Virus record (IMG/VR): IMGVR_UViG_3300044716_001642
Span: 1-64,000 of that record
Strand: one strand, 5' to 3'
Source: a virus
Length of the DNA stretch: 64,000 bases
Shown here: one piece after another, positions 46,860 to 55,121 of the stretch
How positions within the stretch are numbered: position 1 is the stretch's first letter
Layout: every line of letters begins with the position of its first letter
The notes under the pieces: generated by a model
Databases searched by the model: none
The model's input: the letters and a program-made list of their open reading frames with translations, nothing else
Told to the model about the DNA's origin: nothing
Translations under genes and position numbers: made by a program

Positions 46860-47447
46860 TTATTTTTCACAGCTTATCACCTTTTGACCATTAGAAAAAT
46901 TTATTTCATTTATTAAAACTTTATTCAAATCTCCTGGCGTAATACATTCAGTAACCTTTTTTTTAGAAGATGTCCAGTAATATTGTTCATTTTCTTTATA
47001 GAATCTATTAGTATTATCATTATCTCCTATTACGCACGTTGGTCTAACTATGCAGTTATTTTTATAGATTTCATTTACAAACTTCTCGCAAAGAGATTTA
47101 TTATACGCATAAGATTTCATAACCTCGTCTGCATATTCATGTAAAACAGAAATAGTGGATATGTATATATACTTATGACATCTTAAATATTTTGATATAT
47201 TAGACAATTGAATAACTTTGTAACCAGAAAAATCAAACACAAAATCATAGAAATCATTAAATATTATCTGGCAATCTTTTTCTAGGTTTCTGTCGCATTT
47301 TATTTTATTTAAATTTGAAAACAATTCAGGGTTAGATACTCCTCTATTGCATAGAGTTATCTTTTTGGTGTTTTGGCTACACTCTAGCTCCTCAACAAAG
47401 CTTCTACCAAGAAATTGCGTGCCTCCTAAAATTAATATATTTGACAT
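46860..47447 (-). CDS. NAD-dependent epimerase/dehydratase-like protein
   Basis: 195 residues. ILILGGTQFLGRSFVEEL is the Rossmann G-x-x-G-x-x-G motif; YIYISTISVLHEY and YAYNKSLCEKFV hold the Ser/Thr and Tyr-x3-Lys of extended SDR enzymes. At 195 residues it is shorter than typical (about 310), lacking most of the substrate domain, so it may be a reduced form. It fits the sugar-modification island. Confidence 0.65.
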   Translation of the reverse strand: MSNILILGGTQFLGRSFVEELECSQNTKKITLCNRGVSNPELFSNLNKIKCDRNLEKDCQIIFNDFYDFVFDFSGYKVIQLSNISKYLRCHKYIYISTISVLHEYADEVMKSYAYNKSLCEKFVNEIYKNNCIVRPTCVIGDNDNTNRFYKENEQYYWTSSKKKVTECITPGDLNKVLINEINFSNGQKVISCEK

Positions 47448-47461
47448 ATTTTATTTATAAA

Positions 47462-48415
47462 TTAGATAATATTTAAATCTTCTTTACTGGATATAAATTT
47501 CATTGGTTTTTTAAAAAAAACTTGATAATTCTTAGCTTTTTCCAAATTCCATGGATTTTTTGGATCCCAGTCTTCAAATAGGGGTAAACCATTCCTTATT
47601 TGATCTTCAAAGTCTTCGAAATTTTTATGTACAAATTGCACCGGATCAGAGTGAAACCAGTTGGTATTAACATACCTATTAAATGTGGCTGGCTGAACAC
47701 CATGATAAGATTTTTTCGATATTTTAAAAATAAATAAACTATTATTGATCGGCGGAATTGTTTTAATTATATTGCGACCACTCTCATGACTGTAAATAAA
47801 AGTTCCGCCGCCATCTTGCTCTTTTAAATCTTTCTTATTATTCAGATAAAATAAAAACGCTACTGATCTTACTGCATGCTCTACAGCATCTGGATCATAA
47901 TCCATATTAGTATGCGTATATAATCTATTATTAAATTGCATATTGTTTAAATAGTTGCTTTCGCTCTCGTTTTTTGTGAATTTACATACATTTAAATCGG
48001 TATGAGGCCAGCCTAGTACCGACGGATTGTCAATTTGCCCTTCGTGCAAATGGCAAGATGAAGAGAAAAATCTTGTTAATTGTAAATCAAAAATTCTGGA
48101 AATAAAGTTTTTAAAATTCTCAGATGTAAAAAAAGAATAGCCCGTGTTTTCAGCGGCTTTAGGATAAATATTTGCTATTTTGGCATATTTTTTTGAGGTT
48201 CCGCCCGCTGAATAACTATCATTACTAACTTTTGAACATAATTCATTTGCACGACCGCACATTTCTTGGTAAGTTTCTTCGTTAAATATATTAAAAAGCC
48301 TAATGTGTTCGTATGGGTAGGAGTAGTATTCACCACTAATATTGTTACTGAATATTCCAAGCCCTCTTAATGTATTTAGAAACTGCTGCAAAATGAAGTA
48401 TTTATTTATATTCAT
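47462..48415 (-). CDS. 2OG/Fe(II) oxygenase-like protein
   Basis: 317 residues. SVLGWPHTDLNVCKF (His-x-Asp), FLFYLNN..., GTFIYSHESGRNIIKTIPPINNSLFIFKISKKSYHGVQPATFNRYVNTNWFHSD with distal His and Arg form a double-stranded beta-helix oxygenase. The substrate is unknown. Directly downstream of the epimerase in the same orientation, so probably part of the same pathway. Confidence 0.7.
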   Translation of the reverse strand: MNINKYFILQQFLNTLRGLGIFSNNISGEYYSYPYEHIRLFNIFNEETYQEMCGRANELCSKVSNDSYSAGGTSKKYAKIANIYPKAAENTGYSFFTSENFKNFISRIFDLQLTRFFSSSCHLHEGQIDNPSVLGWPHTDLNVCKFTKNESESNYLNNMQFNNRLYTHTNMDYDPDAVEHAVRSVAFLFYLNNKKDLKEQDGGGTFIYSHESGRNIIKTIPPINNSLFIFKISKKSYHGVQPATFNRYVNTNWFHSDPVQFVHKNFEDFEDQIRNGLPLFEDWDPKNPWNLEKAKNYQVFFKKPMKFISSKEDLNII

Positions 48416-48486
48416 ATTTTTAATTCAAAATTTTACAACCCAAAAATAAATACATTGAGATTATTAAAGATAGAATCAATATTAAT

Positions 48487-48633
48487 TTAATTTTTATTTT
48501 CGTTGTCACTCTTTTTTTTATTCCAATTTATTTGGTCATAATTGTCATAATACTTTTTACTGATATTTCTTGGCTTGTCGCCTTTTCCGGCATCACTTTT
48601 TGATTTAAAAATAGAATCTTTATTGTTTGACAT
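48487..48633 (-). CDS. small conserved phage protein
   Basis: 48 residues: SKSDAGKGDKPRNISKKYYDNYDQINWN. K-G-D-(K/R)-P-R...Y-x-x-N-(Y/W)-D-x-I-(F/N)-(G/W) is a small protein pattern found in many tailed phages; function unknown. Too short to be seen by length alone but supported by this pattern and by its position at the head of the gene series. Confidence 0.6.
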   Translation of the reverse strand: MSNNKDSIFKSKSDAGKGDKPRNISKKYYDNYDQINWNKKKSDNENKN

Positions 48634-48637
48634 ATTA

Positions 48638-48835
48638 TTATTTTATATTTTTATTCAATTTCAATAATCTTTCGAATCCTCTTCTGCAAGCAATGTCTCC
48701 TATAGCCCAATCATCTCTTGAAGTTTGCTTTTTTGTCCAATCTTCAATAGTTTTAACAGCATTGATTACTTTTTTTGGAACAATTGTTGCTCTTACGTCT
48801 GTGTTTTTATTTTCTTTTGCGCTTTTCATTTTCAA
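48638..48835 (-). CDS. small basic hypothetical protein
   Basis: 65 residues, basic, with RATIVPKKVINAVKTIEDWTKKQTSRDDWAIGDIACRRGFERLLKL. The residues form two probable helices. No family recognised. Follows the phosphatase gene and precedes the 48487 gene in one direction. Confidence 0.6.
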   Translation of the reverse strand: MKMKSAKENKNTDVRATIVPKKVINAVKTIEDWTKKQTSRDDWAIGDIACRRGFERLLKLNKNIK

Positions 48836-48844
48836 AAATTATAT

Positions 48845-49399
48845 TTACCAAACCCATCCAGCTTTAGGAACGAATAAATTACCGCCTTGATGTTCTTTCC
48901 ATTGTTTGATTGGAGCAACTAAATCTTGATTGAGCCTTTGGGAAGCAAATCTTAAAATTCTTAAATTGGGCCACGCCATGGGTCTAACTTGGATAATTTC
49001 ATCAAGTGCTTCGACCGGAGTTTTACCCTGTAATACCCAAGCAATTATTCCTATTGCCGTTGATCTAGACACGCCAGCAAAGCAATTAATGCCAAGATTA
49101 TACACAGTACTGGAATCAACCAGCGGTTCGATAAAAGAAATAATATTGTTAACATGTTGTTCTTGTGGTCCTTGCTGCTCTATGTTTTTTTGAATGTATT
49201 CATCATTGTCTTCATCAGACCAATCATAAAAATATTGTGCAAAATGTTTAACATTTCTTTTGCATAAATTTCCTCTCATCATTCTGATTTTATTCTCGTC
49301 CTCTTCATCGACTGTAGAAATCCAAGCATTTTGCTTAAGTTCTTTGAAAGAACTGGATACAGCATCGGAAAGATCAGTTATCGTAACGCTATTTATCAT
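48845..49399 (-). CDS. dual-specificity-type protein phosphatase-like
   Basis: 184 residues. The P-loop is NCFAGVSRSTAIG, with Cys106 and Arg112 in the C-x5-R arrangement, preceded by the helix-strand pattern of DSP enzymes. The His usually before the Cys is Asn, a change seen in some divergent or weak members. It could dephosphorylate host proteins or nucleotides. Overlaps the upstream 49389 gene. Confidence 0.7.
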   Translation of the reverse strand: MINSVTITDLSDAVSSSFKELKQNAWISTVDEEDENKIRMMRGNLCKRNVKHFAQYFYDWSDEDNDEYIQKNIEQQGPQEQHVNNIISFIEPLVDSSTVYNLGINCFAGVSRSTAIGIIAWVLQGKTPVEALDEIIQVRPMAWPNLRILRFASQRLNQDLVAPIKQWKEHQGGNLFVPKAGWVW

Positions 49400-49598
49400 T
49401 AAATTTATTTAAAAATTGGCCAAGATCCCAACTATAAACGCCGTGATCGCCATCATCGAGTATGGGACAAGTCTTTCCTCTCATGAAATTATCCCATTCT
49501 TCTCGTAATTCATTTGGAATGTTTATCAAAATTTCGCTTTCTTTAATGGCTTGAGCCTCTAAAGTTTTTTCATTTAAAATTTTTACCCAATCTTTCAT
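49389..49598 (-). CDS. small hypothetical protein
   Basis: 69 residues: NEKTLEAQAIKESEILINIPNELREEWDNFMRGKTCPILDDGDHGVYSWDL. No family recognised. Overlaps the phosphatase start by 11 bases and the upstream gene stop by four, so it is part of a coupled series. Confidence 0.6.
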   Translation of the reverse strand: MKDWVKILNEKTLEAQAIKESEILINIPNELREEWDNFMRGKTCPILDDGDHGVYSWDLGQFLNKFNDK

Positions 49599-50080
49599 TT
49601 TATTAATGATAATGCTTTTTCAGTATTCAGAACGATTTGTTTGTATTCTTCTAGTTTATTAGCGAGGAAGTCTTTACCGACAATTGCTGGTTTCCCATGA
49701 TCTGTTACGACCAATTGGCAATCGATTCCCGTATTGATGATATAACCATATCCATCCATCTCCCATTGATGATTTAAAATTTCAAATTTATGAATAATTT
49801 TGCCAAATTCTTTTTCTATTTTTTTCTCAACCCCAGTTGAATGCGGCAAATCATCCCAAGATCCAATTATTTCTGGATACTTCACAGATGCTTCCATATA
49901 TTCATAATCATCAAGAGTGATGTTAAAATCCGTCGGGATATTTTCCATGGCTTCTTTAAAATTAAACTTACTTCCATCGCCGTAAGATGTTGTAAAATTA
50001 ATTTCCTGCAATTTGTTCTTTGCTTTAAGAAAAGCCACTTCTTTTTCTAATTCTTCTACTCGTTGTTCAATGTATTTCAT
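49595..50080 (-). CDS. hypothetical protein with N-terminal coiled coil
   Basis: 161 residues. The start (YIEQRVEELEKEVAFLKAKNKLQ) is a heptad coiled coil; the rest is alpha/beta with YGYIINTGIDCQLVVTDHGKPAIVGKDFL. No family recognised. Overlaps its upstream neighbour by 14 bases. Confidence 0.6.
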   Translation of the reverse strand: MKYIEQRVEELEKEVAFLKAKNKLQEINFTTSYGDGSKFNFKEAMENIPTDFNITLDDYEYMEASVKYPEIIGSWDDLPHSTGVEKKIEKEFGKIIHKFEILNHQWEMDGYGYIINTGIDCQLVVTDHGKPAIVGKDFLANKLEEYKQIVLNTEKALSLIK

Positions 50081-50219
50081 AATAATCTCCTATATCGTAC
50101 TGCGTCCAAGTGTGTTTGTCTACTAAAATTTCAATCAAGCCTTCTGATTCATCTTCAACATAAAATGAATAGCGTTTAAAAAACCAAAAGCCCCAAACAT
50201 CTTTATGGTAAATTTTCAT
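50067..50219 (-). CDS. small conserved phage protein
   Basis: 50 residues: MKIYHKDVWGFWFFKRYSFYVEDESEGLIEILVDKHTWTQYDIGDYY. The end W-T-Q-Y-x-I-G-D-(Y/W)-Y and aromatic content are typical of short phage proteins of unknown function. Overlaps both neighbours, and its start codon overlaps the 50216 stop. Confidence 0.6.
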   Translation of the reverse strand: MKIYHKDVWGFWFFKRYSFYVEDESEGLIEILVDKHTWTQYDIGDYYEIH

Positions 50220-50491
50220 TTATATTGCTCAAGACCTTTCTCCAGAAGATCTGAAATAACTTGATTAATTGAAACGTCTTTGTCACAAGACTCTTGGATA
50301 AGAAATTCTAGAATTTCTCTATCAACCTCATTCAAATCGATATCAATAGTAGCAAATTTTTCAAGTAAAATTCCTTCTTCTGTTTCTTTAATAGAAAACT
50401 TGTCTCCTTGCTTAATATTAAGTTGCGCAAGTTCATCTTCTGTGAATTTAACACAGACATCTCCTGTTGGTTCTACTGTTTTTTTAATCAT
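50216..50491 (-). CDS. AbrB-like DNA-binding protein (antitoxin-type fold)
   Basis: 91 residues. The N-terminal part (KKTVEPTGDVCVKFTEDELAQLNIKQGDKFSIKETEEGILLEK) is a SpoVT/AbrB-type swapped-hairpin domain; the C-terminal half (DREILEFLIQESCDKDVSINQVISDLLEKGLEQY) looks like a ribbon-helix-helix tail. Such proteins are usually transcription regulators or antitoxins. No toxin is obvious next to it, though the 50488 gene overlaps its start. Confidence 0.65.
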   Translation of the reverse strand: MIKKTVEPTGDVCVKFTEDELAQLNIKQGDKFSIKETEEGILLEKFATIDIDLNEVDREILEFLIQESCDKDVSINQVISDLLEKGLEQYK

Positions 50492-50829
50492 AAAAGTTTT
50501 TCTAGTAATTCTTTTTCGTTACAAACAAATTCACAATCAGTCCAGTCTCTGCTTTGAACGCTATTGTCTAATTTGTCATCTAAAATTGTGTGGGCGGTTT
50601 TTAGTGCTTTTTTTGCATCCTTACTCAACTTGCATTTCAATAGTGTTAAAATAGCTTCGACATCGTCATCATCCAAATCAAATCTTAGCTTACTACCATC
50701 ATACTTTGATCCATATCCAAAGTCAAGTATTAATTCTACATGAGGATCAAATTCTCCAAAACATTTTCCAGAGAAATCAGAATAATAAACTGCTTCTTCT
50801 CGCTGTGCTGGTCTAGTTGTTTTTTTCAT
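50488..50829 (-). CDS. hypothetical protein
   Basis: 113 residues: VELILDFGYGSKYDGSKLRFDLDDDDVEAILTLLKCKLSKDAKKALKTAHTIL. Acidic middle and helical C-terminus. Overlaps the AbrB-like gene start by four bases, so the two could be a regulatory pair; that is inference. No family recognised. Confidence 0.6.
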   Translation of the reverse strand: MKKTTRPAQREEAVYYSDFSGKCFGEFDPHVELILDFGYGSKYDGSKLRFDLDDDDVEAILTLLKCKLSKDAKKALKTAHTILDDKLDNSVQSRDWTDCEFVCNEKELLEKLL

Positions 50830-51122
50830 TTTAAATGTTCCTTAACTACCTCCCATAATGACGGAATATCATAACAAATTTCCTTGCCATTTTTATCTGT
50901 TGCTAAATTTACCTTATCGTTGAATCCGATTCGTTCGTATAGGTACCAATCAACCCATCCGCAACCCTCTTCATCGAAGACGCCCTTCATAAGAATATCA
51001 ATTATTTTAAAATAAGAATCTTCAAAATCTAAAAGATCTATATCTAATTTATACAGCGCCGATGAACGTTCCCTTACTTTTTCAATTGTTTCAATCAGGT
51101 CTTTGAATTGTTCGTATTCCAT
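50826..51122 (-). CDS. hypothetical protein
   Basis: 98 residues: FKDLIETIEKVRERSSALYKLDIDLLDFEDSYFKIIDILMKGVFDEEGCGWVDWYLYERIGF...VVKEHLK. A common short phage protein pattern (helical, ending K-D...S-L-W-E-V...). Overlaps the previous gene by four bases. Function unknown. Confidence 0.65.
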   Translation of the reverse strand: MEYEQFKDLIETIEKVRERSSALYKLDIDLLDFEDSYFKIIDILMKGVFDEEGCGWVDWYLYERIGFNDKVNLATDKNGKEICYDIPSLWEVVKEHLK

Positions 51123-51125
51123 ATA

Positions 51126-51383
51126 TTAAAATTCTATTTTTAGAGTCGTGAAAACATTAGTTTCTTTTATTTCATTTTTAAAACAATCAAGATCAACATT
51201 GATGGCATTTGAAATACTGATCAAAACCTTATGATCTTCATAAATCTTAAAAAGATGTTCGACTTTGCCGCTTGACGATAAGTGTTTGTCGTTTTGTTGC
51301 GAATAGTTTGTGTTACCATTAAAGTTTACCTGAGTAAAACTAACATTAGCACTTATTAAAATTAAAGCAAGTGCTAGTTTCAT
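51126..51383 (-). CDS. small secreted protein
   Basis: 85 residues with a signal peptide (MKLALALILISANVSFTQ, cleavage near residue 18). The mature part is Asn/Lys-rich (VNFNGNTNYSQQNDKHLSSSGKVEHLFKIYEDHKVLISISN...). No family recognised. Overlaps the 51380 gene by four bases. Confidence 0.6.
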   Translation of the reverse strand: MKLALALILISANVSFTQVNFNGNTNYSQQNDKHLSSSGKVEHLFKIYEDHKVLISISNAINVDLDCFKNEIKETNVFTTLKIEF

Positions 51384-51973
51384 AGTATGTTTCTGATGAT
51401 GAAATATCGAATAATATCAAAAAAGCGAGACGTTGAATAGCAGCGCTTTTCTATTTTCTTCCATAACCAAAACCAGCCAGAATATTTTCTAAGCTTGTAA
51501 CAGAAGCTATTTTGTTTGCTCTCGTAAGTCTTCCAATACTCATCCATTTTTACTTTACGGTTTTCGTATTTTTCAACCTTGGCTAATTCTAGTTTATCTA
51601 GCTTCCCATAAACGAAATAAGCGTCAAAGTCTACCCAAATAGATTCTTGATCATTTAAATCAAGAGTTTCATAAAAAACAATCTTGCCATGAAAATCTAC
51701 CTTCTTTGTTTCTTGTTTTACTATCTTTTGATCTTTGACAAGATTCCAAGGCTTGTGGTTTTTTTGCTTCTTTTCCTCTTCTGTATAATACGTGTACTCA
51801 TACTCTATTACCTCCTCCAACAGCTCTCCGTCTTCTGAGATAATATAAGTCTCCAAACAATTATCCAAATCTTTGGTTTGGTATTGCAATTCGTTCCACT
51901 TCACAGAAAGACCTTTTAGTTCTTCTGTAAGTGGTAATTCCTTTTTACATTTAATATATGAAAACATTCCCAT
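51380..51973 (-). CDS. conserved phage protein (MGMFxYIxC type)
   Basis: 197 residues beginning MGMFSYIKCKKELPL...FQTKDL-type, the typical N-terminus of a widespread phage family (M-G-M-F-D-Y-I-x-C). Function not known. A cluster of basic and aromatic residues lies in the C-terminal third. The promoter leaves seven bases between -10 and ATG. Confidence 0.7.
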   Translation of the reverse strand: MGMFSYIKCKKELPLTEELKGLSVKWNELQYQTKDLDNCLETYIISEDGELLEEVIEYEYTYYTEEEKKQKNHKPWNLVKDQKIVKQETKKVDFHGKIVFYETLDLNDQESIWVDFDAYFVYGKLDKLELAKVEKYENRKVKMDEYWKTYESKQNSFCYKLRKYSGWFWLWKKIEKRCYSTSRFFDIIRYFIIRNIL

Positions 51974-51980
51974 GAGTTTT

Positions 51981-52008
51981 AGTATAAATTATTATTTGTT
52001 TAGGTCAA
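51981..52008 (-). promoter_or_regulatory. leaderless-type sigma70 promoter
   Basis: Minus strand: TTGACC (52008-52003), 16-bp spacer, TATACT (51986-51981), seven bases to the ATG at 51973. Confidence 0.75.
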
Positions 52009-52010
52009 CA

Positions 52011-52649
52011 TTACAGCCAATTTAAAGCACAAGAAGTAACTGGAAATTCTTTAACAAAAATCTTTTTAATTTCTTCTGCAATAATTCTGTGCTCTTTTTG
52101 CGTATCTTCTTTTGTTCTTAGTTCCAAATAATGTATCCAAGAACGAATTGTACCAGACATAAACAATGTAGTGGATGTAGTCAAAGGCAGAACCATTCTA
52201 GCACATTCTTTAGCAATACCGTTTCCAATAAGCTTATCGTAAAGTTCTTTACAATTAGTTAAAGTAGCATCGACTTCGTATTTTAGCTCTGGTGACAAAT
52301 CTATTTCTTCGTCCCCAACTTGTCTATTTGTTTTACCCTGCATTCTCCATTCAATATCTTCAAAAGAAGTAGATTGGGAATATCTTTGTGAAAATTCTTG
52401 AAAACTAAAACTACGATGTCTAAGAATTTGTGCTGCAATGGCTCTTGAAGTTTTAATTTCTACGCACATATTGACCATCTCATACGGACTGAAATGTTTA
52501 TGAGTGATTAGATACTTTAGAAGCTTTGGAGCAGTTTCGACATTGAGTTGGTTTGATGGATTAGAAACTCTTGCACAATAAGATATCAAATCTTCGGCAG
52601 TTTTTAGTCCTTCTATGTTAGGTTGTGTGAGTGATATTAATTTGATCAT
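52011..52649 (-). CDS. thyX: flavin-dependent thymidylate synthase
   Basis: 212 residues. RHRSFSFQEFSQRYS (77-91) is the ThyX motif (R-H-R-x7-S). It makes dTMP from dUMP using FAD, NADPH and methylene-tetrahydrofolate. The dCMP deaminase at 38870 supplies dUMP. The stop of the upstream gene overlaps its start by four bases. Confidence 0.95.
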   Translation of the reverse strand: MIKLISLTQPNIEGLKTAEDLISYCARVSNPSNQLNVETAPKLLKYLITHKHFSPYEMVNMCVEIKTSRAIAAQILRHRSFSFQEFSQRYSQSTSFEDIEWRMQGKTNRQVGDEEIDLSPELKYEVDATLTNCKELYDKLIGNGIAKECARMVLPLTTSTTLFMSGTIRSWIHYLELRTKEDTQKEHRIIAEEIKKIFVKEFPVTSCALNWL

Positions 52650-53263
52650 GTCCAGAAATATTCTCTACGTTTAATAAGTTCAGTTAGAACTTCTGTATCT
52701 CGGTTTTTAATCTCTTCTTCGATTCTATTGACGTCCTTATATTTTACTTCATAAGGGATACCATCGTCTTTCATATATATTCTAGTTGTTCCGTCTTCTT
52801 GTGGAATGCGCTCAAACATTTCTTCAATTGGTTTGGAAGGAGGATAAGCATTTTGTAGATCAATTTCTAGTTGAGGTTTAATCTTAGTTACATATTCGTA
52901 AGCTTTTTCCAACCATTCCGCAAACTCTTTATGATGTTCTGTTGCTTCCCAATCTACAATATCAGCCTTGTATTCATCTTCGTAGAATGCTTTAATAAAT
53001 TCAAAATTAACACTCACTACCAATTCAGTAACATCAACCCAAGTACGAGGAATAGACTTTCTAATCTTTTGGTTTTGAGGTTTAATGATTGGTCTAATTT
53101 TATCGTAATATGTCATTCTCCAGCTATAAGGAAACAAATCCCAAGCATCCCAAAAGCCATATTTTTCAAAAATATAACTCCTTACTTTTCCAAATAGAGT
53201 TTCATCCTTTTTGGGAAAATCTTTCAAGCAGTGATTTTTAGCTATAAATTTTTCTTCGTTCAT
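52646..53263 (-). CDS. conserved phage hypothetical protein
   Basis: 205 residues: KVRSYIFEKYGFWDAWDLFPYSWRMTYYDKIRPI, PRTWVDVTELVVSVNFEFIKAFYEDE, DWEATEHHKEFAEWLEKAYEYVTKIKPQLE. The W-(D/V)-x-x-x-(L/F)-(F/Y)...(P/R)-x-x-W-x-D layout is shared by several phage hypothetical families of unknown role. Overlaps thyX by four bases. Confidence 0.65.
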   Translation of the reverse strand: MNEEKFIAKNHCLKDFPKKDETLFGKVRSYIFEKYGFWDAWDLFPYSWRMTYYDKIRPIIKPQNQKIRKSIPRTWVDVTELVVSVNFEFIKAFYEDEYKADIVDWEATEHHKEFAEWLEKAYEYVTKIKPQLEIDLQNAYPPSKPIEEMFERIPQEDGTTRIYMKDDGIPYEVKYKDVNRIEEEIKNRDTEVLTELIKRREYFWT

Positions 53264-53544
53264 TTTTTATTCATCCATTTGTTAAATTTTTCAGCAGTAT
53301 CTTGCAAGTGGTTTTCACAAGCAATTATAGCATCTTCTTCTGTCTTATAAAACTTATTAGAAATTTTTGTAATATCATCATCAAACTTTCCAAAGTATAA
53401 ACCTCCAATAAAGCCACAATGTTGCCCAAAATCATAATCACTATCTACAATATATTCCCAACCAATAACAGGTACTTTTGCAGAATACCAATAACCAGAT
53501 TTATCATCAAGCCATTTCTTCTTCCAATTTAATTTAGTTTTCAT
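53260..53544 (-). CDS. small hypothetical protein
   Basis: 94 residues from the inner ATG: TKLNWKKKWLDDKSGYWYSAKVPVIGWEYIVDSDYDFGQHCGFIGGLYFGKFDDD...TEEDAIIACENHLQDTAEKFN. A strand-rich body and a C-terminal helix ('A-x-x-A-C-x-x-H') fit a family of short phage proteins. The longer frame overlaps the upstream gene, so the inner start is preferred. Confidence 0.55.
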   Translation of the reverse strand: MKTKLNWKKKWLDDKSGYWYSAKVPVIGWEYIVDSDYDFGQHCGFIGGLYFGKFDDDITKISNKFYKTEEDAIIACENHLQDTAEKFNKWMNKK

Positions 53545-53951
53545 TTCAAGTTCAATAAATAGTCTATATGTTTTTGAAGATTTGTCAAGTCTTCTTCTAG
53601 GATTCCACAAACTTCTAATTTTGCTGTTGGTCCCGAATAACCTTCTCTGTCATGTAATTTTACTTCTGGATAGTATCTCAAATCAAATGTAAAATAATCT
53701 TCAAAAACTGGCATGAGTGCTTCTAGATGAAGTCTTTTAAATTTTTCATTTTTACTTTTAAATCCGAATTGCCACCATAATGAAGATTCCTCTATATCTG
53801 GTTTTTCTTTAGCAACCGACATATCTTTCCAGTTACCACAATAACGACCATCAGAATACCAAAGGCATTCAAGATTCTCAAAACCATGTTCTTTTAGAAC
53901 TTCGCGGAAAAAATCTACTTTTTTAATTATTTTAATTAATTCTGGACTCAT
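53541..53951 (-). CDS. hypothetical protein
   Basis: 136 residues from the inner ATG: MSPELIKIIKKVDFFREVLKEHGFENLECLWYSDGRYCGNWKDM, FDLRYYPEVKLHDREGYSGPTAKLEVC. Mixed alpha/beta with conserved aromatic residues, no family recognised. A longer start at 54020 overlaps the previous gene by 89 bases and is less likely. Confidence 0.55.
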   Translation of the reverse strand: MSPELIKIIKKVDFFREVLKEHGFENLECLWYSDGRYCGNWKDMSVAKEKPDIEESSLWWQFGFKSKNEKFKRLHLEALMPVFEDYFTFDLRYYPEVKLHDREGYSGPTAKLEVCGILEEDLTNLQKHIDYLLNLK

Positions 53952-54369
53952 ATGTTTTTTCCAAAAATGTTCTGGCAATTTGTCCCATACTTTTCCAATC
54001 TTCGTATGTATCATCACCATCTATATAGATATCTTCAATTTTCATTATTGCGTCTATTGCTGCGTCTCGTTCGCGGATTGCTTTTTCTTTTTCAGAAACA
54101 GCTTTTTCCGCTCCAGTATTTTCTGCGATTGATCTGTATTCTTCTAGCTCTATCAACGCCTCATCCCGTTCGCGTTCTGCTTTTATTTTGGCATTCAAGT
54201 ATTCATGGCACAGTTCTTGCGTCTGACGGAGAAATTCCTGAACCCCAATACGCTGAAATTCAAAGTTACTGCATTTTTCTTCAAGTTCTTCGATGTATCC
54301 TGTTGCAGTAGGATCTCCTGACCATTTTGCTATTAAAGCATCTGTTTCTAATGTTGGTCTGTTATTCAT
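53932..54369 (-). CDS. coiled-coil phage protein
   Basis: 145 residues. LIAKWSGDPTATGYIEELEEKC then heptad repeats (KIKAERERDEALIELEEYRSIAENTG...KEKAIRERDAAIDAIMKIED). Its repeat RERDAAID-A-I/L also occurs in the 54369 protein (RDAAMDVLSKV), suggesting related proteins. Phage Ea22-like proteins have similar coiled coils; no function known. Confidence 0.6.
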   Translation of the reverse strand: MNNRPTLETDALIAKWSGDPTATGYIEELEEKCSNFEFQRIGVQEFLRQTQELCHEYLNAKIKAERERDEALIELEEYRSIAENTGAEKAVSEKEKAIRERDAAIDAIMKIEDIYIDGDDTYEDWKSMGQIARTFLEKTYESRIN

Positions 54370-54818
54370 TATGCTTTTCCCAATACATGTGCATTTTTAT
54401 TTTGCCATTTGTTTATTCTATCTGTGCCTTCTATCTCATCCATAGCAAGCCAAGCTTCTTTTAATTCTTTGATTAAATTGGTTTTTTCTGCTTCCGCTAA
54501 ATCCCTCTCGCCACCAAGCCGGTTACTCAAGTCAACAAATCCATCAATGATTCTATCACCAAATTGTTTGGCGGTGGTGGTTTCGTCTCCAATCCCGCAA
54601 CTCAAAAAATGAGAAACTTTACTTAAAACATCCATTGCTGCGTCTCGTTGATTGCAAATTTTATTAACTTCCAGCATATTTTCTGTTGCAAGGGTGTCGT
54701 ATTTTTCTTGTAATTCGTTAAGTTCTTTTTCGACTGAAAGGAATTGTTCTAACGGAACAACAAAGGCAGATCTTTCATAATCTTGCGCTTCTTTGTATTC
54801 TGCTTGTATTTTTCTCAT
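54369..54818 (-). CDS. coiled-coil phage protein
   Basis: 149 residues. Heptads through most of the length (LEQFLSVEKELNELQEKYDTLATENMLEVNKICNQRDAAMDVLSKV ... RLGGERDLAEAEKTNLIKELKEAWLAMDEI). Starts one base before the 53932 start region ends and shares the R-D-A-A-M/I-D element with it. Function unknown. Confidence 0.6.
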   Translation of the reverse strand: MRKIQAEYKEAQDYERSAFVVPLEQFLSVEKELNELQEKYDTLATENMLEVNKICNQRDAAMDVLSKVSHFLSCGIGDETTTAKQFGDRIIDGFVDLSNRLGGERDLAEAEKTNLIKELKEAWLAMDEIEGTDRINKWQNKNAHVLGKA

Positions 54819-55120
54819 TTTAAAACCTTTTCTTTTTGTTTCAAAATTCTACCTTTTGCTTCAGACCAAAACTTTTGTCTCTCTTCGCTATCTTTATCAG
54901 TTTTAGGAGTATCGCAAAGTTTCCAGAATGTGCTATTGATCATTTTGTCTCTTTGAGCATCAGTAACAAACTCCCCGCTTCTGTGACTGTAGCTCCAATT
55001 ATCGGCATTCTCTACTAGCTCTCTAACTCCGTCATTATTGCCAGAAATACAAAACATATTAATCTTGTGCAGGAAAGCCTCATATTGGGCCACTTTTTGT
55101 TTAAGCGTCGGATTTTTCAT
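54815..55120 (-). CDS. small hypothetical protein
   Basis: 101 residues, charged and helical: KQKVAQYEAFLHKINMFCISGNNDGVRELVENADNWSYSHRSG. This short-protein pattern ('E-x-F-L-x-x-I-x-x-x-C-x-x-G-N') is common in T4-like phages. The perfect consensus promoter lies directly upstream. Overlaps the next gene by four bases. Confidence 0.65.
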   Translation of the reverse strand: MKNPTLKQKVAQYEAFLHKINMFCISGNNDGVRELVENADNWSYSHRSGEFVTDAQRDKMINSTFWKLCDTPKTDKDSEERQKFWSEAKGRILKQKEKVLK

Positions 55121-55121
55121 A

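Noticed and set aside
50216-50829. A toxin-antitoxin pair from the AbrB-like gene and its overlapping neighbour.
   Set aside because: The neighbour shows no known toxin motif, so only the regulator-like fold is reported.
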